From: Christensenella sp. UBA3944 | GTDB taxonomy: Bacteria; Bacillota; Clostridia; Christensenellales; DTU072 | Direction of reading: 5' to 3' | DNA: 12,651 nt | Assembly (NCBI GenBank): GCA_002385605.1 | Contig: DGDU01000013.1 | Coordinates: forward strand, 32,364 to 45,014 | Part shown: positions 8,801 to 12,651 of the stretch, in pieces | Layout: each line of letters starts with the position of its first letter | How positions within the stretch are numbered: the first letter of the stretch is position 1 | Position numbers and translations under genes: made by a program | The notes under the pieces: generated by a model | Database searches by the model: none | What the model saw: only the letters and a program-made list of their open reading frames with translations | Told to the model about the DNA's origin: nothing

Positions 8801-11800
8801 GCACGCAGTACGAGATAACCCTGTTTAACATCAAGTCCGACAAGGCGCTTTCGATGGATACCGAGAGGATACCCTACGACATGACCTTCGACGGAGGGTT
8901 TATGGAATCCTTCGAGGTGCTGGATTATATGCAGGACAGCGTAACCGGTATCGTGGTGAACGAGGGCAGGGCAGGCGAGGCCGCTTACTTCTCCAAGCCC
9001 TCGGCATGGCCGGGTTCCAACCCCCTGCAGATGTCCACCGTACCCACCGACCAGAGAAGGTATGTCTACTCTGGCTTCAGGTATAAAGACAGCGTAACCA
9101 TTTACTTCATGCCCATAGACGGCTACAAGATTAAGAATGTAACCGTGACGATGCGCACGGTGCGCGGCGTCGTGAACACCATAGTTAACAGCGTAGACGC
9201 GCTTACCCTGTACGACCCCCGCTACGGGCATTATTATTACAGGATATCCGAGGCTACGGGTGCGATAACCGTGACCGTAAACTACGAGATTAAGACCTAC
9301 AATGTCACGATGAGCACCTCGGGCAGGGGCAACATCTCCAAGGTTGAGGTAAACAACGATACCCAGACGGGCTCGACCGTGGTAATCCCGCGTACGGTAA
9401 ACCATTACGACCGTATCACGATAGAGTTCACAGCCGATTACGGCTACCATCTCGAGAACCTTGTTATTAACGGCAGGACGATATCCGATGTCCAGTATGA
9501 GAAGGTTTCGAGGGTGATAGAGGGTGCCCCCAGGCTGGTATACAGGTACACCACCGACACCAGCACGGGCAGGATGATTATCGATTCGCTTGTGATAAAC
9601 GGCAGGCCCAACTTCACGGTAAGCGCCGAGTTCGATATAAATACCTTCCCGATCAGGACATTCATTAACGGCGTCGAAACCGATTTCGATATCGCCCTGG
9701 CGCTGTCGCTTTCCAACTCGAGAATGGAATTTAACTCCAACTTCACCATCTTCCAGCAGATAACCGAAGGCTACAGCATAACCGATATCACGATAAAGAG
9801 CGCAGCCGGCCAGATTATCGCGGAGTATGTGAGGAGCAACCCCGCCCACGAAAGCATCCTTAAGAGCCCGCAGCTTACCTTCGTGCCCTCGGGCAATTAT
9901 ATCGATTACCTCGATTATCACGACTTCACGGGCACGGGAGCAATACTCTATGTGTACTACAACACCGTAATAAATACGCATACCAGCGTGATTAATACCT
10001 ACCTGTACGAATACGAAAAGGTGGGCAACGACTATGTGCTTGTGTCCGACCCGTACGGCGTGCCTATGGTTGAAAAGATTACCACGGGCGGCGTGACGAT
10101 AGTGCCCGCGTATTCGCTTACCCGTACCTTCAACAACATCGTAAAGGACAACAACGCCATACATAACTACAATGTAGAGGCAAGGTTCAGGTTCTTCATG
10201 GATCCCGCCGCGTCCGAAAAGTATGTTTTCGCCGGATATCAGGTTTACGAGAACGGCGCCTGGAGATACATCAACGAGGGCGACAGCGGTTTTGTGCTTA
10301 GCAGCAACTCGGTGTCACCCACCGGCGAGCCCGTGCTTGATACCTTAGAATATACTATTAAGTCAGACAAGGAGTTCCGCGCGGTAGTATACAGGGTTTA
10401 TGAGGTAAAGGTAGAGGTTCACCCGCAGTTCAAGTGGCAGTCAGGCAGCCTGTCGCTGACAAACTTCAACATGGAGTATGTGACATACGCCAACCTTACG
10501 GCGACGGCGACCTTCGCGCCCAATATGAACCCCAACCTGCCCTCCAACCAGGTAACGCTTGCGGATATCGACGGCGTTCAGGACGCCAAGTACACCTTTA
10601 AGGTCTACTGCGGCGCAAGGCTCAACCTTACGGTAACCGACAGCAAGGCAAGCATCAACCCCGTAACAAGCACTTCTTATTATGATATTACCTACTCTGC
10701 CTCGGGCAAGCTGACACAGACCCAGAGGACTTACGGCATCCTAAATACCGTTGTAATAAATTCGGACAGGCTTGTTCACGCCTACGCCAACAACGACAGG
10801 ATGCACCTCGATGTCGCGCTCGAGACACAAGGCGAGGCCGTGGGCAGCGAGGGCGGCTCGGTTAAGTACTACACATATAACGAGGCCACAGGGCAATATA
10901 TAAGCAAGTCACTAACGGGAAGCTATCTCGCCATACCCACCAATACTGTGGTAATGCTGGAGATAACCCCCAAGATAAGCTACGCCATAGACGGCGTCTA
11001 TATGATGGAGTCGTCGGAGCAGGCGGTAAACGGCAAGCAGGTGTTTATGCCCGATTCGTGGCTGCCCATCGAAACCAAGAGCGACGGCACCGTCGAGGTA
11101 TCGCGGCCCGACGATGACGGCCCGCTTTATGTCGTAATGAGGCTTATAGAGAACACCATTATAAAGGTTAAGTTCTGGAAGCAGATGCAGGTAACCAGCT
11201 CGATTAATGTTCTTTACGGAGACGCCGAAAGGACGATAACCGAGAGTGAAGCCTCAGACCCCAACAGCATATTTAAAGGGCTTTGGTTTACCAACAGATC
11301 GGCTGATAAGATCTACGATTACGAGGACGATATACACTTCGCAGTGCCCAATTTTGTGTACAGTGACAGATGGGACATCCGTTACCAATTCGTGGGCTTC
11401 TTCGTAAACGGCGTTAACAGCTATCAGCAGCTGGACAGCGGTTACCCCGACAGCACCAGCGTAACTTACAGGCTTTACAACTACGACCCCGTTTACAGAG
11501 CGGACGGCGTAACTATGGTAAGGAACTCGGCGAACGAGATGTTCAAGGTTAATATCGTCGCCAAGTTTGTGCTCGTGTTTAATATTACCTTCGTAAACGA
11601 GTACACCTACAATATCCCGGGCGGCGAGACGGTATACTTCAACCCCGGCTACTTCAGCGCCGACTACATACCGTACAGCCCCGAAGCACCGCTGTATTAT
11701 ACCGAACAGTCCTACATCTGGGCGAAAACCGCCGCGGGCGAGCACACCGACTATTCGATACAGATGTTCGCCAAGATTAACAGGGTGTCGGTTGTAGGCG

Positions 11801-12651
11801 ACAACAGGGAATCGCCCACCTCGGCGTACAATACATGGAGCGACAACTTCATAAATGTAAAATGGTACAGGGATGAGGGCGAGAACCCCAACGCCGTCGG
11901 CTTCATCTTTATTGAGTGGCAATACTGGGCATATGATGGCAGCGGCTGGAAATGGATGACCCTTCCCGATACCAACCTCGCCGACCAGAATAAGCCCACC
12001 AACACCGAGTACAGGTTCTCGGTGAGCAGCCTCTTTCCCACCTCGTACTTCAGCCATGTCATGAATCCCGTAAGTGTTTCGATGTACGACGACAACGGCG
12101 ATTACGATGGCAATAAGTCTATATATACTATTATGATAAGGCCGAGGTTCCAGCGCATAGAGGATATAAGCATTCAGAAAGTTGTTTATACCCAATCCTA
12201 CGGCATACCCGACGAGTCGGCCGCCAACCAAGGCCCCGCCAGCATCGAGGAAAGCGGCGCAACTTCCGGCACCTACAATTACTACGATGTCGTAACCTTA
12301 AAGCCCGGCACCAGAAGCGGCTTCAGGTTCCTCGGTTGGTACTACTCGTCTACCGGCCTTGAAAGCGATTACATCCTTGTGACTCACGCCGACGCCAGCT
12401 CGCCCATGACGCCCACCCGCAACTATCAGCTTGTGGGATACGAGGAGCGCGACGGCCAGGTGATTTACGGCGGCGACCTTAAGGTAAGACTTGTGAGAAA
12501 TACCGTCGTAAAGGCCGTGTATATCAAGATATGGAACATAACCGTAAGAGCCTTTAACGAATCGGGCGACTCCGCCCTTATGAAAGACAGCGTGCCCATT
12601 CTCGCTTACTACGGCGTCGCGCAGACCGTGAACGGCCAGGAAGTGTACAGC
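2815..12651 (+). CDS. Giant InlB-repeat surface protein, 3'-truncated by window edge
   Basis: One frame runs from the ATG at 2815 to the last base without a stop: 3,279 residues seen, more outside. A basic 20-residue N-terminus precedes a hydrophobic segment at 21-41, so the rest should be outside the membrane. The order after that is an Ig-like domain (about 55-127), divergent and classical InlB B-type repeats (130-265), three larger F-x-G-W modules (to about 587), a long central array of divergent InlB-like modules (about 588-2390) split by a Pro/acidic linker at 1168-1187, and a less regular C-terminal region with F-x-G-[WFY] motifs. It is rich in Tyr, Asn, Val and Thr, and only about eight Cys are visible, usual for Gram-positive exported proteins. 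No enzyme domain was recognised, and no LPxTG motif is present in the visible part. InlB-type repeats occur in adhesins and other surface proteins, so adhesion or cell-envelope structure is the likely role, but the ligand is unknown. The first 60 or so codons use more AAA, ATT and GCA than the rest. Existence and start are near certain; function is inferred. Confidence 0.95.
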   Translation, partial: MSKGIRKAQASHYTDTRIMKISLITVCVLALVAIGVSAIILPKYTVEKPPVNKQIEAIVPDNDGLIGVGADLSQVYVTVKYTDGTQSKFSLKEALPSGLDTSKEQLLENVVLNIGGYQQRVTYKVVSPAKKIEYVAGQGGIIRGDTSQRVFAGYDATTVVAVPDEGYEFLRWSDGNPRAERTDRQVSRDMVITATFQKKKYTVVFYYPDGTTAREEIVFHNESPTRAPRAEEPQMYKYGHVLVGWSEDYTHITKDTNIYPIYEKFATDIYLSFTQDKEGRPLGFAKDLKAYYPKTETSIIRIEPNPYRSFKGWSIQAYDRTEFLDKEGGEVNYAIGSPNNFMPFVAARTGASEEYTLTFTPTAITEELYITAVFEYNSSTITFSSMGITLPSIELEAGVPIGREFNVWPELYFDEDTRDDYLESEECPDYLKEPGYLFKGWYVAGTPFNPETGYPVRFVSNEDTFATPTSLIAFWEKKVFTVVFMKADNEDSEFRNIEWYNPKTGRSETFYDDDRGGLVLTILYQDPLGGPLTGVYPGREPYKAYHNFVGWYVADSGGAATDELVDHTYKVTKNINVVPVFRVIQKTLNISVRGSGSVVRMVNGAENDVPGTFRMDATGDYRFRFKAGDGYHIESITVNGAPLVITGGEEGDPFVRVFEYDISSPVLEDYEFVVNFEAAQATVTINNVANDKGERGRIKYDDELGFSTLAEIKFSVNIGQSKLIWIIAPENYRIYNLRVSGVPITDLGQNEYSYTLVLDNIRDAVTVEVEYRPIELRIDLPAGMLNGTISYEAQTVNMGTSPFVAFEANPGYYIKNLTVNGVRIDPYHPPAGILVSQLESVSSETDRPIENDMRVTTFVLVFELISSDKNIDVEFAPVYYYVNVTKEGVGNVSFTNLSVAKGSTIYVAASTSPTYYIYAYSYTNPSADTTAPGYVNEIETVMSSVSQDVNIMLENIERDVYVNVEFRRCRYTVNFANTENGVSGEFASITYLDNEISVTKRLPYTLEMEALTSRVFTVNAAEGYIIESILVQTEQQVRDSAGGIILGEWLSVSFNAKSHTIALDNIETGYSVTVNCRIATYDVKLWVVNARGDVYIDGVEAAYLATTLTHGDLYTVTVYYNSESDHFAPSNLYAESPDTVRAVVPQSGTITLEIERVTGDAEIFVVLEPPVPEDEPGYGQPEEPQMPLNYYNVVLKADPIRGTLTARRETTIDNIKVMVDITDGLIEENGKLELTALPVNNNYILKQLAVNGRIVTPSANGVYRIEGVSSDIYAEAIFEPNELPVILDLRNTHGMLSASANSFVYGDLVTIRIVAATGYKVSYVAIGSRSNPNILSNVELDKFNSAGPDRITDYVVDTMGYTYAEMSDGLYVSVEFAPLTFSLSVTINGNGGVSDEYEVGKDRINYGTYVDIPIEADENHFISYIKVNGIVYDPFELNKRVIDGSIQKCIAGELRLLITQNTVIEIGFSPNVYGVTIVSSWGGTTLVRTEGGIYSDGNGLELYAGQNLEIYMQADKSQGTHISALYINGQLIRPEEWKLDLYSPNNNRSITYQYKGPAGNGITGNVHIRVVYEINEYTIIVKLKNKSLNFRDVHINNTSFGSVNLSNFSPFETVRVNDTDEYLMTVQTYKGIPHGTPIRFQFLPERYDGYIIDYDTAAITYYDPNDTTSSEPKVLPLRSLVNNDMYILPALNFDIQSVYVEFIKEKYTYSLSHEYNSMGSVYIPEVERPISIEFSNPYSPGKEVIVERINNVEYYERGLDFVVRCVPGDGYSITAFSVNGNGAALSSLRNNNYTGRLTNDISIAAVYTITTHRVSFTTNLSDSQINSNIGQLAIYSSDNILLWKPGMASPVLPIQTPDGVVVGFNQNYITVTYNTVVKFAATPNYNSYGYKIDYLTIDNSQQYISNPDTENTAQHIVKGQTRGHVSFSIHYYLVSIAFFDGGSAMVAGNATVPWDSDCTVIVNIYAGYKLNAILVNGTADAALLANARRTTLNDASTQYEITLFNIKSDKALSMDTERIPYDMTFDGGFMESFEVLDYMQDSVTGIVVNEGRAGEAAYFSKPSAWPGSNPLQMSTVPTDQRRYVYSGFRYKDSVTIYFMPIDGYKIKNVTVTMRTVRGVVNTIVNSVDALTLYDPRYGHYYYRISEATGAITVTVNYEIKTYNVTMSTSGRGNISKVEVNNDTQTGSTVVIPRTVNHYDRITIEFTADYGYHLENLVINGRTISDVQYEKVSRVIEGAPRLVYRYTTDTSTGRMIIDSLVINGRPNFTVSAEFDINTFPIRTFINGVETDFDIALALSLSNSRMEFNSNFTIFQQITEGYSITDITIKSAAGQIIAEYVRSNPAHESILKSPQLTFVPSGNYIDYLDYHDFTGTGAILYVYYNTVINTHTSVINTYLYEYEKVGNDYVLVSDPYGVPMVEKITTGGVTIVPAYSLTRTFNNIVKDNNAIHNYNVEARFRFFMDPAASEKYVFAGYQVYENGAWRYINEGDSGFVLSSNSVSPTGEPVLDTLEYTIKSDKEFRAVVYRVYEVKVEVHPQFKWQSGSLSLTNFNMEYVTYANLTATATFAPNMNPNLPSNQVTLADIDGVQDAKYTFKVYCGARLNLTVTDSKASINPVTSTSYYDITYSASGKLTQTQRTYGILNTVVINSDRLVHAYANNDRMHLDVALETQGEAVGSEGGSVKYYTYNEATGQYISKSLTGSYLAIPTNTVVMLEITPKISYAIDGVYMMESSEQAVNGKQVFMPDSWLPIETKSDGTVEVSRPDDDGPLYVVMRLIENTIIKVKFWKQMQVTSSINVLYGDAERTITESEASDPNSIFKGLWFTNRSADKIYDYEDDIHFAVPNFVYSDRWDIRYQFVGFFVNGVNSYQQLDSGYPDSTSVTYRLYNYDPVYRADGVTMVRNSANEMFKVNIVAKFVLVFNITFVNEYTYNIPGGETVYFNPGYFSADYIPYSPEAPLYYTEQSYIWAKTAAGEHTDYSIQMFAKINRVSVVGDNRESPTSAYNTWSDNFINVKWYRDEGENPNAVGFIFIEWQYWAYDGSGWKWMTLPDTNLADQNKPTNTEYRFSVSSLFPTSYFSHVMNPVSVSMYDDNGDYDGNKSIYTIMIRPRFQRIEDISIQKVVYTQSYGIPDESAANQGPASIEESGATSGTYNYYDVVTLKPGTRSGFRFLGWYYSSTGLESDYILVTHADASSPMTPTRNYQLVGYEERDGQVIYGGDLKVRLVRNTVVKAVYIKIWNITVRAFNESGDSALMKDSVPILAYYGVAQTVNGQEVYS
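2875..2937 (+). other. N-terminal signal sequence or membrane anchor
   Basis: Residues 21-41 of the giant protein form an uninterrupted hydrophobic helix (ISLITVCVLALVAIGVSAIIL) after a Lys/Arg-containing N-terminus and before Pro-Lys. VSA at 36-38 could serve as a signal peptidase I site. The hydrophobic run continues past it, so an uncleaved signal anchor is equally possible. Confidence 0.8.
2977..3195 (+). other. Bacterial Ig-like domain
   Basis: Residues about 55-127 contain VTVKYTDGTQSKFSL, then GLDTS, then a strand ending in RVTYKVV. This order resembles the bacterial Ig-like fold (Big_3 type: YSDGT, then GFDTS, then a TVTY strand) common in Gram-positive surface proteins. It lies directly after the membrane segment, a usual place for a stalk domain. 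The family assignment is by pattern only. Confidence 0.6.
3202..3411 (+). repeat. Divergent InlB B-repeat, N-terminal copy
   Basis: Residues about 130-199 read as strand, GQGG turn, strand, then DEGYEFLRWSDG and a closing strand VITATFQKK. The GYEFxxWSDG core followed by a T-A-x-F strand is the signature of the divergent InlB B-repeat found in bacterial cell-surface proteins. Confidence 0.75.
3415..3609 (+). repeat. Classical InlB B-repeat (Listeria-Bacteroides type)
   Basis: Residues 201-265 show the full pattern: a YTVVFYYPDGT strand and turn, a central strand ending near APRAEEP, the GHVLVGWSED core at about 240-248, and a closing strand TNIYPIYEKF. Length (about 65 residues) and motif order fit the InlB B-repeat/Flg_new family. 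It is the best-conserved copy in the protein. Confidence 0.85.
3613..4563 (+). repeat. Three enlarged InlB B-like modules
   Basis: Three longer modules follow, each with the hydrophobic G-W core: FKGWS at residues 310-314, FKGWY at 438-442 and FVGWY at 548-552. Closing strands read ITAVFEY, LIAFWEKK and VVPVFRV. The modules are about 110 residues rather than 65, with insertions between strand and core, for example an acidic DEDTRDD stretch and a DDDRGG stretch. Confidence 0.65.
4564..9990 (+). repeat. Central array of divergent InlB-like modules
   Basis: Residues about 584-2392 repeat a degenerate unit of usually 80-130 residues. Its core is GY-x-hydrophobic-x-x-hydrophobic-x-[VI]-N-G. Copies start at residues 630, 731, 811, 1023, 1242, 1318, 1419, 1519, 1770, 1889, 1967, 2103, 2210 and 2319; clear examples are GYHIESITVNG (4702-4734), GYYIKNLTVNG (5245-5277), GYKLNAILVNG (8713-8745) and GYHLENLVING (9442-9474). 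Unit ends share a closing strand pair of the form V-x-V-x-[FY], a short turn, then [YF]-x-V-x, as in VTVEVEYRPIELRI and VTVNYEIKTYNVTM. Copies are highly diverged in DNA, so they are old duplications and not recent tandem repeats. Confidence 0.75.
6316..6375 (+). other. Pro/acidic linker within the repeat array
   Basis: Residues 1168-1187 are rich in Pro and Glu/Asp (EPPVPEDEPGYGQPEEPQMP) and break the beta-strand pattern. This looks like a flexible hinge dividing the extracellular rod. The stretch EEPQM also occurs at about residues 234-239, probably by chance. Confidence 0.6.
9991..12651 (+). repeat. C-terminal visible region with F-x-G-[WFY] motifs
   Basis: Residues about 2393-3279 lose the regular GY..VNG core, and aromatic F-x-G-[WFY] cores reappear: FAGY at 2472-2475, FKGLW at 2820-2824, FVGF at 2859-2862 and FLGWY at 3172-3176, with an aromatic stretch FIFIEWQYWAYDG at about 3031-3043. 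Closing strands such as FRAVVYRVYEVKVEV and TIIKVKFWKQMQV persist. These are probably InlB-type modules again, more diverged or with insertions. The gene continues past the window, so the cell-wall sorting region is not seen. Confidence 0.5.

Noticed and set aside
8176..10164. 662-codon open frame on the minus strand
   Set aside because: It is codon-register antisense to the giant gene and is open only because sense TTA, CTA and TCA codons are absent there. Its translation is low-complexity His/Val/Gly/Arg-rich with no recognisable domain.
11254..12231. 325-codon open frame on the minus strand
   Set aside because: Same antisense register and composition as the other shadows of the giant gene; no ribosome binding site or domain was recognised.
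2815..12651. Possible defence system, CRISPR array, insertion sequence or phage structural gene
   Set aside because: No repeat-spacer pattern, transposase motif, terminal inverted repeats or phage-type neighbours were seen. The long beta-repeat protein fits a surface protein better than a phage tail fibre because it starts with a membrane-targeting segment and stands alone next to housekeeping genes.

Overview
The window looks like a chromosomal segment of an uncultured Gram-positive-type bacterium, most likely a Clostridia-like member of Bacillota. This placement is inferred from strong AGGAGG-type ribosome binding sites, a near-consensus sigma-A promoter (TTGATG-N17-TATAAT), a MtnN/GlmM/GlmU-type housekeeping set, and a very long, cysteine-poor, InlB-repeat surface protein. 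Base composition is roughly balanced by eye. Isoleucine is very often ATA and arginine very often AGG, in the housekeeping genes as well as the giant gene, so the giant gene does not look foreign by codon choice.

Layout, all genes on the + strand. Positions 1-444 hold the C-terminal two thirds of a 5'-methylthioadenosine/S-adenosylhomocysteine nucleosidase, followed by a clear intrinsic terminator (477-498). Positions 499-714 are a non-coding leader with a candidate promoter and several hairpins, including a perfect 8-bp stem at 654-673. Positions 715-2019 encode a GlmM-family phosphoglucosamine mutase. It overlaps by 8 bases a gene (2012-2701) for a stand-alone acetyltransferase domain of GlmU type that has no uridylyltransferase half. 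These two genes form a compact amino-sugar operon for making N-acetylglucosamine-1-phosphate, the route to UDP-GlcNAc and cell-wall precursors.

After a 113-base intergenic region with a strong promoter and a hairpin close to the ribosome binding site, one reading frame opens at 2815 and stays open to the last base (12651). That is 3,279 codons with no stop, and the gene continues beyond the window. I translated it line by line. It has a short basic N-terminus, one hydrophobic segment, an Ig-like domain, InlB B-type repeats with F-x-G-W motifs, a long central array of divergent InlB-type modules (about 14 recognisable GY-x-hydrophobic...VNG motifs), and a C-terminal part where F-x-G-[WFY] motifs reappear. 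It is best read as a giant secreted or cell-surface protein, probably adhesive or structural. Its ligand and its cell-wall attachment cannot be judged because the C-terminus is outside the window.

I found no RNA genes, CRISPR arrays, insertion sequences, phage genes or defence genes. The giant repeat protein is the one unusual object here. The long reading frames on the minus strand inside it are shadows caused by its avoidance of TTA, CTA and TCA codons.
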